Of a stretch of DNA of 64,000 bases, positions 10,557 through 21,900 are shown one piece after another (the first letter of the stretch is position 1; each line of letters begins with the position of its first letter). Both the position numbers and the translations under genes were made by a program. The notes beneath the pieces were generated by a model. The model was not told where the DNA came from. It did not search any database and saw only the letters and a program-made list of their open reading frames with translations. Source of the stretch: Crossaster papposus (taxonomy: Eukaryota; Echinodermata; Asteroidea; Velatida; Solasteridae). The DNA is taken from assembly GCA_037893245.1 (NCBI GenBank), contig JBAIAA010000697.1, positions 434,001-498,000 on the forward strand, in the 5' to 3' direction.

Positions 10557-10745
10557 ATTTGTTGGACAGCCCACAGCTTTCAGTTGGTATATAATAGAGC
10601 TCCGTAGCCCCTCCCGTTCTGGAGATATAACATGTTTGCATATTGATTACTTTCTTGGAGTTCAAATTACACAACTGAGAAAACAGGCTTTGAAATAGCC
10701 GGCTCTGTTGTGAAACAACAGAACGATGCACACAAAATGGTATTT
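10557..10745. repeat. Dispersed ~190-bp repeat, copy 1
   Basis: Closely matches 16137-16325. Shared blocks include TTGGTATATAATAGAG, CCCCTCCCGTTCTGGAGATA, TGTTTGCATATTGATTAC and GTGAAACAACAGAACGATGC. The ends are not resolved. Function unknown; probably a transposable-element fragment. Confidence 0.75.
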
Positions 10746-11544
10746 TTTTTGCACTTTATTCATGAAAATCACAATTTCTGTGAATGAAACCTGAAACTGT
10801 AGGTATTAAAGATGTCATTCATAACAACAAATTTAAATCACATTTGGAAGAAAAAATGTTCACCCTCTCAACGTTGAGCGGGTAATTACATGTCAATGCA
10901 CAGTGCGACTTTATAATACCCTTTTTTTGTGTGGAACGGTCACATTTGTTTACGTCAAATACACAAAATAATTGTTTCTCTTCCAAACTTCATAAACAAA
11001 ACAAAACCTTTTTTGGCTTGACATATTGGTGTAGACTCGCTGGCCGAATTAAAACAGAATATAAGAGAAACATTATGATCCGGAAAAAAACGCACTCTGC
11101 ATGTAAATATTTAAAAGGTTCGATGGGTTTTAGTCAATGTTTGTTAAATTGGTGCCAAATTGCGTAAAAACAGGGCATAATCGTTGGATGATTAATTATA
11201 CAAAGACAAGTGTAATATATTTTTTTTAAAGATCAATGTTGCATGTACAATTTGAAATTCGAAGATAATTTAATATTTGAATATTAGGAATAATATCGTA
11301 TAATGAGAAATGTTACTGTATGTTATGATGAAAATCACGTTTTGTTGGCGGTGTATAATTACGTGGTGCACAAATATAAGCCTTTAGCACTCGAGCTGAT
11401 CGGGATGGCAATGGCTTTGAGATGCTTTGGGGAAAAGACCGGGCGTGCATTAGTTAATCAATTAAAATCGGCACTTTGGGCGTTAATACAAATTTAGACA
11501 AGAAACGGTTACAGAATTCATCTAGTTTAAAATGTAAATCAAAG

Positions 11545-12330
11545 AGCAAGTTCGGGCGCGAACTATAGTTAACCAAAGTTCGACTAACGTCACTCGAACG
11601 CAGGATTGTTGGACTATCTAGTCGACTATATGGAACCAGACCCCGGGGCACGGTTGCCACTGGTTGACAGTAGCCTCTTTCCATGACAGTAGTCGAACGG
11701 AGGGAAAGGCAGTAACGTTAAGTGAAAATCTGGCAGGTGTAATGTAATTTGTTTCTTGTTTTGGGACCAACATGACTAACGTTATGACTTAGGCATAAAA
11801 AAAAAATGTTATGTTGGCGTAACGGGCCCCAAAAAATAGGGTAGGTAGGTCGGGATCCTTTTTTTTTTTTTTTTTTCCCCCCCAGCAATGAAAATGATAT
11901 GTTTTCTAATTGTTTAAGCCGGTAGTGATACACGATAGCGTGTCCAGGTTCAATATATACACAATCCACACACACAACAATGAGAAACGGTCAGAAATGG
12001 TTTCAAACGTATTTATAACTAGATTTATATAGATTTTAATCATTAAATTTCGTCCCTTGAAAAAAAAAATATCCAGGGTCGGCCGTATTTTTAGGGTCGG
12101 TCGGGTTATGCCAACATAACATTTTTTTTTTGTATGCCTTATCCTACTTATATCCGTTGGAGAATAGTGCCAACACCCATTTCATTCATGTCGCAAATGT
12201 AAACAAAGCGGTTGCCATCTTTTCAACAATAGTTCGACTAGAGCCGTTCGACCGAACTGCATTTGAGCATGCGCATTGGTAAAGCAGAGACTGACTAATG
12301 GTAAAACTATAGTTCGCGCCCGAACTTGCT
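11545..12330. mobile_element. 786-bp element with 5-bp CAAAG target duplication
   Basis: The left end AGCAAGTTCGGGCGCGAACT is mirrored by AGTTCGCGCCCGAACTTGCT at the right. CAAAG flanks both sides (11540-11544 and 12331-12335). It contains a nested Harbinger-like MITE at 11792-12138. No ORF of note. The superfamily cannot be assigned from these ends. Confidence 0.75.
11792..12138. mobile_element. Nested Harbinger-like MITE, TTA target duplication
   Basis: The ends are GGCATA plus an A-run plus ATGTTATGTTGGC, and the inverse GCCAACATAACAT plus a T-run plus TATGCC. They are flanked by TTA at 11789-11791 and 12139-12141. A 3-bp TTA duplication with GG-starting inverted repeats is the PIF/Harbinger signature. 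It sits inside the 11545-12330 element, so it inserted later. Confidence 0.75.
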
Positions 12331-12597
12331 CAAAGCTGCATGGTTTGTTTATTAGGGGTATATTTTGGATGCCTCTTTAAAGTATGATGTTCTTGGACCA
12401 AATTTCCACCAGCAGAATAGTTCAACAACTTAGCACTGTCTCTACATTGTTCATGAGAGTCTTAAAACATAAGGTATCGAACACATGCAACATAAGTGAA
12501 TAGGCTGGCACTTGAAATGACCAGCTCAAGCAATTGATAGGCGCATAAGTGCCAAGGGTGCCAGACGAACACAGTAACGATCGGGCCAGGTTTCTAA

Positions 12598-13092
12598 GGC
12601 CGTGTCCGAAACGAGTGTCTAGAGCTACGGTCTACAGCTACAGCTACGTCTACGTAGGCGCTAAGGCAAATGGAATTCGGACGCGGCTACGGTAGAGCCT
12701 ACGGCTAGTTATTGCGCCCCCAAGTGATGCTTAAATTAGTGTTTGCAAAATTACGATGTAAAAATTTACTACAATTATCGTCTGCTAGATGTTACACAAT
12801 GTTCGTTTACAGCCGGTCGAAATACCTAATGATATTGACGTATTTGTCGGTCTGTTCGTTTCAATTCAATGCACTATTATTAAAAAAATAAACAAAAATT
12901 TGCTCCAAAATTAACGTTAGTGCTTCCGCCATTTTGTTTTGCCTGAGCTAGACAACTTCTTTTTACGGCTACATTTTTGTGGCGTTGTGGCCGTAGCTGT
13001 AGCTCTAGACGGTATTTCGGACAGCGCTACAAAATGGCCGACGCAGACAATAGCCGTAGCTGTAGCTCTAGACACCCGTTTCGGACACGGCC
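12598..13092. mobile_element. Harbinger-like MITE, TAA target duplication
   Basis: Terminal inverted repeats begin GGCCGTGTCCGAAACG and continue through GTGTCTAGAGCTAC, near-identical at both ends. The flanks are TAA at 12595-12597 and 13093-13095. Internal GTAGCTGTAGCTCTAG motifs recur near the right end as subterminal repeats. There is no coding potential. Confidence 0.85.
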
Positions 13093-13291
13093 TAAATTGG
13101 GGATAACGGGAGTCAAAAGGTCTCCACAGGGTAAATTTCTATAGATGAATAGGTCTCCACAAAGAGATTCATGGATTTTACAGAAAGAACTAGAGTTAGT
13201 GTTCGGCAGGCATGAGATTTTTCAAACTTTTATCTGAATTCGGACTTCTTAGATTTAAAAAAAAATATAATTCAATTTTTCTAAAACAATT

Positions 13292-13424
13292 ACAGGATAT
13301 CTAGCGGGATAATTTTGCTGGATGCCTAGAATCATTATTTACTTTCAAATAAGTCGGATATTTCTTAATAATTCGGGAGTAAAAAAATCTGTACAAAATC
13401 TGCAAGTGGTGTATTTTACCTTTA
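13292..13424. mobile_element. Partial copy of the AGGTAGGATACACC MITE
   Basis: Matches the right halves of the copies at 7720-7830 and 60728-60856 (GGATATCTAGCGGGATAATT, TTTTGCTGGATGCCTA, then GTGGTGTATTTTACCTTTAA). The left half is missing. The flanking sequence to 14.4 kb is AT-rich and unrecognised. Confidence 0.7.
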
Positions 13425-14417
13425 AATTGGACCAACGGTGGTAAAGTGTGTTTTTTATCTGTGAACGAAAAGTTAGGTTTTTTTTCAAAACTGTCATCGT
13501 ATGATGCAATTCCTGTGTACCGCGAAAATGGTGATTACATTTAATATTCCAAAAACAAAGGTCAAAGTTCAGAGAGGTGAAACCGTGTGTGATTGTTGTG
13601 GTGTTTATGTGTAAGCTGTACAAAATAACGAAAATGGTATTAAATCAACGTTTTATTAGCTGTTATCAAAGACTAAATCTGTAATATATTGCACTTCAAA
13701 AACAAAGCTGGTAAACAAAATAGAGTTGTACAAATTAAAGAGATTTATTTCCGTTAGGCAGATGTAGCGCAATATGCTTATTTATTTTGCTAAAAAGTTA
13801 TTTGTTAAAAAATACTTTATTAAAGATTATTTCGGGTAAATGTTTCTTTATCGTAGTAATTATCGCACATTTCTTAAGTTTTCTTTAAAGGTGTACGACT
13901 TGAGGCTTTTTGTGTATAAATAAGTTGCATTTCGCTGATTCTCCAGGTAAGTTAATTATGTTTAAGGCCTACAAGTTTCGTTTTTTCTTTTTGTCTGCGT
14001 TGTCGACGAATTGGAACTCGTCAAAATCTTTGCTTTTGTTGTTATTGCTATTTATTCCCGTGTTTCTAGAGACACAATTTATGTGCAATTTAAAGCTGTA
14101 TTAATCTCCTTGTTGTGAGTTAAACATTTTTTGTTTTGTTGAATGACATAATCCTGTTCGAGGTAATTTGGGACGGATGATTCGACTGCAATAAATTTGT
14201 GCAGTGTGAAGTTAGTTTCTCTTTGGTTGACACTGTTAGCGTGAGTAATTTTTTTCTCCTCGAAAGAATTAGTTCATATCCTGTATGTTCTGGGGAATGA
14301 AGTGTTCCTTTTCAACGCAAACATGCCATTCATGTAGGATATTAGATGGTGCGTTACACAAGGAATGGGGTAAGCAGACACGGTCATTTCAACAACAAAT
14401 ACAAAATAACATCCTGA

Positions 14418-14745
14418 TGCTGCTTTCCAATCGCGTCGTGTTTATCGTGTTCACGAGTTCACAAGTCGTATAAGGGCGTTCTAATCGCCTAGTAACTCGT
14501 GTTCACCAGTTGTGAACTCGAGGTGTTTTTTTCTCTCCATGTTCACGACTTCATAACGAATGAAATACTCGCGCATGCGTGTTGGTTCACGTACGAGTTC
14601 TTGCGCGATAAAGAATGTCCTTACCGCACGACTAACTCGACTGTGCGCGTGCGTCTTGGTGAGTAGCGTTTGGAATGCAACCTACTCGTGAACATGGAGA
14701 AATTCACTGTGAACACGATGAACACGACGCGATTGGAACGCAGCA
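14418..14745. mobile_element. MITE with TGCTGCGTTCC ends, copy 1
   Basis: The left end is TGCTGCTTTCCAATCGCG, followed by TCGTGTTTATCGTGTTCACG. The right end is the inverse (CGATTGGAACGCAGCA). Two further copies lie at 48227-48554 and 50218-50545. The inside is rich in GTGAACTCG / CGAGTTCAC motifs. No convincing target-site duplication. Confidence 0.85.
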
Positions 14746-15187
14746 AAATGCTCCTTGAAGCTTCCCGGCCGAATATCTCTCAGACTCCCAAATGGGTTGG
14801 GACGCTAAAACCAAGTACTTGGGATTTAAAACATCGACGATGTCAAACTAGATTCGTTCCCTGTTTATGCCTCATGTCTACGGAGGGTTAATAAATTTAA
14901 ACACGGCCTGGACGCACAACAACAACTGCAGTCGGACTTTTCCGACTCTTGTCCGAAAACTAAACTGTGGAACTTCAAAATCACCAAGAGTTAATCGGTT
15001 AAAGCGAATGTCAGAAGATCAGGGGACGCCCGAACGAGTACAGATTGGGGAGAAACTACCGAAGGCGCACGCTCGTCACGGCCGCAAGAAAACTATGCTA
15101 GAAATTAACGCTCCCACATCAGGAGAAACTGTAAGCTAAACGTTTATTTCATTTTTCCCTTGACTTTATTCTTTAACCCTCTTATGG

Positions 15188-15580
15188 TTTTACCTTTCAA
15201 AACCTTTCAAAATCTGCTTAATGGGCAAAATGGCTATACATAAGTATGAACCTTTCAAAACGCTCCAGAATTTGTTGCTACTGCACTACCGGTACTACAC
15301 CTTTCAAAACCTTTTGAAAGGTAATTTTTTTTTCCACAAAAGTTTGTTCAGAGAGTTGTTTTACCTTTCGAAATCTTTCATAGGTTCCTTTTGTCAGACT
15401 GTTTTTTTCACCTTTCAAAACCCTTCAGTCCAGAAATTTGAAAGGTATTTTTTTTCTCACACCAGTTTGTTCAGAGAGTTGTTTTACCTTTCAAAATCTT
15501 TCATAGGTTCCTTTTGTCAGACAGCTTTCTCACCTTTCAAAACCCTTTAGTCCAGGAAACTTGAAAGGTTTTGAAAGGTC
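15188..15580. mobile_element. Element with ACCTTTCAAAACC ends and an internal duplication
   Basis: ACCTTTCAAAACCTTTCAAA at the left is mirrored by TTGAAAGGTTTTGAAAGGT at the right. A unit of about 122 bp (GTTTGTTCAGAGAGTTGTTT, then CTTTCATAGGTTCCTTTTG) occurs twice in tandem, at about 15340 and 15462. Sub-copies of the terminus recur inside. Confidence 0.65.
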
Positions 15581-15652
15581 TGACAGCTCTATGGTAACTG
15601 CACTATATATAGGAGGGTTAAAAAGGCCCCTCAAAATCACCTTGGTTTTATT

Positions 15653-15735
15653 GAGGCAGCGGCTGGGCGAGTTAATAAAGTACTCAGAAAAAGATGTGTT
15701 TGGAGGTAGACCGTGCAGCAGTATGGAAGTAATTA
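15653..15735 (+). repeat. Fragment of the 57-58 kb repeat unit
   Basis: GCTGGGCGAGTTAATAAAGT and GTAGACCGTGCAGCAGTATG match the units at 57.3-57.5 and 58.2-58.3 kb (GCTGGGTGAGTTGATAAAGT, GTAGACCGTGCGGCAGTATG). Only this portion of the unit is present. Confidence 0.6.
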
Positions 15736-15925
15736 AACCACCCATTAATATTTTTTTCTTCAGTTTTCCCCACTGTGCCCAGTCCCATCTCATTTTGCCA
15801 GAACCCCTCACATTTGTCATTTTTGTGTCGTCTATATGACACGATTTGACCCGATTGATTGATTTATATTTATTTGCATTACGAAACGTGACTTGCCGCG
15901 ACTTTCTCTCTTTCTCTCCCCTCAG

Positions 15926-18900
15926 ATTATGGTGAATGACGTGAACGATAACTGCCCTGTGGTGTCCAACAATAGTCTGGCGTTCTTTCCACTGCCCGTT
16001 CTACAGCAAGATCCTCTGACCGAAGTTATAGCGACGGACGCAGACACCGGACCCAACGGTCAGATCACAGACCACACATCGGCGATCACACATACGTGAG
16101 TTAGATGCATCGCCAAATGTGAAACCGAATTACATTTGTGGTTGGAAAGCCCACAGTGTCAGCTTTCATTTGGTATATAATAGAGTTTCATAGCCCCTCC
16201 CGTTCTGGAGATATGACATGTTTGCATATTGATTACTTCCTTGGAGTTCAAATTACAAAAACCGAGAAAACTGGCTTTGAAATGGCTAGCTCTGTTGTAA
16301 AACAACAGAACGATGCATACAAATTTGCTGGTTTTTTTGGTCGACTCAAAATTACCCATCTGTAAAATCCCAATGTTGGCTTGTATTCTAGCCCAATCGT
16401 CAACGACACGTTGGCAACTCCTCAGCTAACCATCACAGCCATCGATAACGGATCACCAGCCCGTGGTACGACGGTCAACATCACAGTGACTATCAGTGAA
16501 ACTTGTCTGTACGATGCTACTAACGTACTAGTGGACGTCAACATTTACATCGACGTACCAACCGGCGGTCTATATCTGAGGGTGCCTAGGTACTATGTCT
16601 ATGAATATGGTAAGTGCCACGTACAACCGATAAGAATGGAAGTGCCGTGGTCGGGAGCATTGAATTCGTGGTATGCGGGTAGTTCTGCAGCGAGCAAGGC
16701 TGGAAATATCAGGGTGTGCTACCAACAGATGCCGGCCTGAACCCGTCTCGGATCAAGGTTCGTGGAAAACACTCCCGCGCCTTGGCCCAGTCAATGTCAA
16801 AATAATATCGACGCGAACTGGTTATACATACCACATGTTGGGCTCTCGATTAATCTGTCTCGGGTATTATTGAATATTATGTTGTCTTTGTATAGATTGT
16901 AAAGATGCGCTTGGCGTACAGACTTCCGTCATTGAAGATGATCTCTGTGTCTTCATTCTACGACGGTGCGCACACACCAGACAGGACAAGGCTTTACACA
17001 AATGGAAGTGCGGACGGCACAATTGGATCTGGTAAGTTTTAAAAGGGGCATTCTGCCCCCCCAAAACACCCAAATATCATGTTTTTGGATTGGTTACTAT
17101 ATCTCCCACGTCCTTTAATAAAAAAATTGTTTTGATTTTTCTTCAATCTTTATGTGAAACAGGCAGCAGTTGATATGCTTTAAAAAAAAACATATTTGAG
17201 ACGATGACAATTTTGCCTACACAAAATGCTGCGTTGTCGGAGTGTTTAGTTCGTCAGGTGCGAGTTGCTAAAGTTGACAAAGTGTTGAAGCGACCTAACT
17301 ATGAACGTTTCAATATTAGATTTTTGCCTTTCACTGCTGTCTATTTACACTCTGAACATGATGTTGTCGAGGAATTCTTATGAAGAAAGAAAACAAAATC
17401 ACTGAATCGGATTGGACTTGAACCCACGACCTCTTGCTTTATAGTGCAGATGTCTTACCACCGAGCTAGCTAGGGTTGGTTGGAATCTGATTAGCAGCGG
17501 GTACCGCAAGCAAATGTTTTTATAAGAAGGAACCTTCGTTACTAATCCACGGTGATTTCATGAGCTTCTACACGCTGCTAGAAATACATCAGTGAAAAGG
17601 GCAAAAACCAAAGATTGAATTTATTCCTCTTCAGGTTGGATAGCAGAAACGGCCGACACCGACCAGTGGTTGCAGATCGACATGAGGGCAATTACTATCT
17701 TCTCTGGCGTCAAGACCCAGGGCGTTGGAGACGTAGAAGCCTGGATCGTAACTTACTATGTGGAATACTCCAACGACAGCAGTGTGTGGCAACGGATACT
17801 GAATGAAAATAGCACCGATCAGGTAAAATAAAACTGTACCGGGAGTTATGGCGCGCCGTCAGACAACTAAAGAAACGATTATCTCTTAATATTAGAACAG
17901 GCATTTCTCCATTGGAAAGGAATCAATATGTATTGTAGCGAGTGCCCCAATTGAAGCCACAACAACCAGTTGATACAAACTACAAAATTCAGTCGTACAA
18001 ACAAAATGTATATTATTGTAATGGATAACTAGGGAAGTTGAATTTTTCAATCCCGAAATAAACAACAAAATTACAGTCACAATTTGGACACACATTCAGT
18101 ACCAATACTATCACTACACAGTTCAAGTTTAACACACAAAATGGACCGCTTCAAGTTACTCTTACCTGAAATACAAGTGAATCAGTAGCTATAAACAATT
18201 TATTAACATGGTGTACTGGTGTGCAAGATGTGTTGGAACCTATTTTTCAACATACCTTGTAATTCATCTACAATAACCTTCAAGTAGAAAAAACATGCGT
18301 GGTTCAATTTTGTGTTCAGTTTATAGTAAGCAAAGGTTTGTACAATAAATCTTGATATGCAAGTATCTTACATCAAATGGTAACAACTCAACAAACAGTA
18401 GTAACTTATACATCGTACAGCCACCATCTTGGTAGCAAACTTATACACAATAAATAACCACCAGCAAGCCTGTGTGTCCCCAGCCACACTTAGAACAGAA
18501 ATGATCTAGTGAGCTCTTGTACCCATGTCTTTTATAGAGGCTTGTTGCCTGTGCAGTCAACCATGAATGGGTGACTGCTTTCTAGTGAAAGACCTAGGGA
18601 TTTAAACAAAAGTAAAAGTATGTGAAAGCCCAGGTAGTCACCCAATAACAGGTGACTGCATTCCAGTAAAAGCCTTGCAAGACCTAGGGATTTAAACAAA
18701 AGTAAAAGTATGTGAAAGCCCGGGCAGTCACCCAATAACAGGTGACTGCATTCCAGTAAAAACCTGAAAAGACCCAGGAATTTAAACAAAAGTAAAAGTA
18801 TGTGAAAGCCCGGGCAGTCACCCAATAACAGGTGACTGCATTTTAATTGGTGCATTGCTGGGCTTAGGAATTTAAATATCTATGTTAAAGCAAGCCTGAT

Positions 18901-21900
18901 ACCACAACCCAAACAATGAACTGAATTTCTGACCCACAAACATGAATACTTAAGTTGACATTTGGTGGTCATTGTGTTTTCGGAATGTCGTGGTTTCTTA
19001 GGAATTCTTTTCAGGCTTTTAGGGTGGAGGGGTGTGTTTAGGTAACAATAGTCTAGAGAGTGTATAGGTATGGGGGACTAAAGGGGGAGTCCCTTGGTCT
19101 CATATTGTGCTGGGTTTAGTGCTACAATATAAACAATGTGCCATCTGTTTGCATCTGTATTCAAATGTACCCGGCCATTATGAGAATTACTTCAGGTTCT
19201 AAATTTCCAAATATGCGTCTCCGAGACGCATCTTTGGAAATGTCATTTGTTTTTTGTTTTTTCTCTCTCAAAATGACAGCATGTCAGAAGGAATAATTTC
19301 ACAAGGAGTTTAGATTCATTAATATCTTTACAACAAGTAAGCTTTTCAACAGAATTTGTTAGGTTACTTTTTAGATAGCTGCAAAAGGTATTACCCTTTT
19401 AATATTCGCATTGTAAATTACCAGCTTTTCACTGGTAACACGGATCGGGGCACCGTCTCCAGCGTATACTTTAATGAAGTCTACGCTCAGTATATCCGCA
19501 TTCTACCCCAGTCCTGGCACAATCAGATCGGGTTGAGGTTGGAGGTTGTTGGCTGTACGACGGAAAGACGATTGCGACGTAAGTCTTATTTTGCTCCAAC
19601 TTAAAAAGTTATTCGTCTTTGCATTTTGCGATGAGCACTGCATACTAATATTGTTAGAAAATAACAAAGTATAATCACAAATGTGTGTCTGTACTGCCCC
19701 AAACCCGCCCTGCCTGTTACTCTCAGTACTGCCCCAAACCGCCCTGCCTGTTACTCCCTGTACTGCCCAAAAACGCCCTGCCTGTTACTCCCTGTACTGC
19801 CCAAAACCCGCCCTGCCTGTTACTCCCTGTACTGCCCAAAAACCGCCCTGCCCCTTACTCTCAGTACTGCCCCAAACCACCCTGCCCCTTACTCTCAGTA
19901 CTGCCCCAAACCACCATGCCTGTTACTCCCTGTACTGCCCTAAACCGCCCTGCCTGTTACTCCCTGTACTTCCACAAACCACCCTGCCTGTTACTCCCTG
20001 TACTGCCCAAAACCACCCTGCCTGTACTGCCCCAAACCGCCCTGCCTGTTACTCCGTGTACTGCCCCAAACCACCCTGCCTGTACTGCCCTAAATCGCCC
20101 TGCCTGTTACTCCCTGTACTGCCCCAAACCACCCTGCCTGTACTGCCTTAAACCGCCCTGCCTGTTACTCCCTGTACTGCCCCAAACCATCCTGCCTGTT
20201 ACTCCCTGTACTGCCCCAAACCACCCTGCCTGTTACTCCCTGTACTGCCCCAAACCACCCTGCCTGATACTCCCTGTACTGCCCCAAACCACCCTGCCTG
20301 TTACTCCCTGTACTGCCCCAAACCACCCTGCCTGTTACTCCCTGTACTGCCCCAAACCACCCTGCCTGTTACTCCCTGTACTGCCCCAAACCACCCTGCC
20401 TGTTACTCCCTGTACTGCCCCAAACCACCCTGCCTGTTACTCCCTGTACTGCCCCAAACCACCCTGCCTGTTACTCCCTGTACTGCCCCAAACAGCCCTG
20501 CCTGTTACTCCCTGTACTGCCCCAAACAGCCCTGCCTGTTACTCCCTGTACTGCCCCAAACCGCCCTGCCTGTTACTCCCTGTACTGCCCCAAACCGCCC
20601 TGCCTGTTACTCCCTGTACTGCCTCAAACCGCCCTGCCTGTTACTCCCTGTACTGCCCCAAACCGCTCTGCCTGTTACTCCCTGTACTGCCCCAAACCGC
20701 CCTGCCTGTTACTCCCTGTACTGCCCCAAACCGCCCTGCCTGTTACTCCCTGTACTGCCCCAAACCGCCCTGCCTGTTACTCCCTGTACTGCCCCAAACC
20801 GCCCTGCCTGTTACTCCCTGTACTGCTCCACCCTGCCTGTTACTCCCTGTACTGCCCCAAACCGCCCTGCCTGTTACTCCCTGTACTGCCCCAAACCGCC
20901 CTGCCTGTTACTCTCTGTACTGCTCCACCCTGCCTGTTACTCCCTGTACTGCCCCAAACCGCCCTGCCTGTTACTCCCTGTACTGCCCTAAACCGCCCTG
21001 CCTGTTACTCCCTGTACTTCCACAAACCACCCTGCCTGTTACTCCCTGTACTGCCCAAAACCACCCTGCCTGTACTGCCCCAAACCACCCTGCCTGTTAC
21101 TCCGTGTACTGCCCCAAACCACCCTGCCTGTACTGCCCTAAATCGCCCTGCCTGTTACTCCCTGTACTGCCCCAAACCACCCTGCCTGTACTGCCTTAAA
21201 CCGCCCTGCCTGTTACTCCCTGTACTGCCCCATACCACCCTGTCTGTTACTCCCTGTACTGCCCCAAACCATCCTGCCTGTTACTCCCTGTACTGCCCCA
21301 AACCACCCTGCCTGTTACTCCCTGTACAGCCCCAAACCGCCCTGCCTGTTACTCCCTGTACTGCCCCAAACCGCCCTGCCTGTTACTCCCTGTACTGCCC
21401 CAAACCGCCCTGCCTGTTACTCCCTGTACTGCCCCAAACCGCCCTGCCTGTTACTCCCTGTACTGCCCCAAACCGCCCTGCCTGTTACTCCCTGTACTGC
21501 CCCAAACCGCCCTGCCTGTTACTCCCTGTACTGCCCCAAACCGACCTGCCTGTTACTCCCTGTACTGCCCCAAACCGCCCTGCCTGTTACTCCCTGTACT
21601 GCCCCAAACCGCCCTGCCGGTTACTCCCTGTACTGCCCCAAACCGCTCTGCCTGTTACTCCCTGTACTGCTCCAAACCGCCCTGCCTGTTACTCCCTGTA
21701 CTGCTCCAAACTGCCCTGCCTGTTACTCCCTGTACTGCCCCAAACCGCCCTGCCTGTTACTCCCTGTACTGCCCCAAACCGCCCTGCCTGTTACTCCCTG
21801 TACTGCCCCAAACCGCCCTGCCTGTTACTCCCTGTACTGCCCCAAACCGCCCTGCCTGTTACTCCCTGTACTGCCCCAAACCGCCCTGCCTGTTACTCCC

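Noticed and set aside
14867-15130. Open frame ending in a phase-0 GTAAGC donor that could join the cadherin exon at 15926
   Set aside because: The encoded sequence lacks cadherin features expected just before VNDVNDN and runs partly through transposon sequence; the phase match alone is weak.
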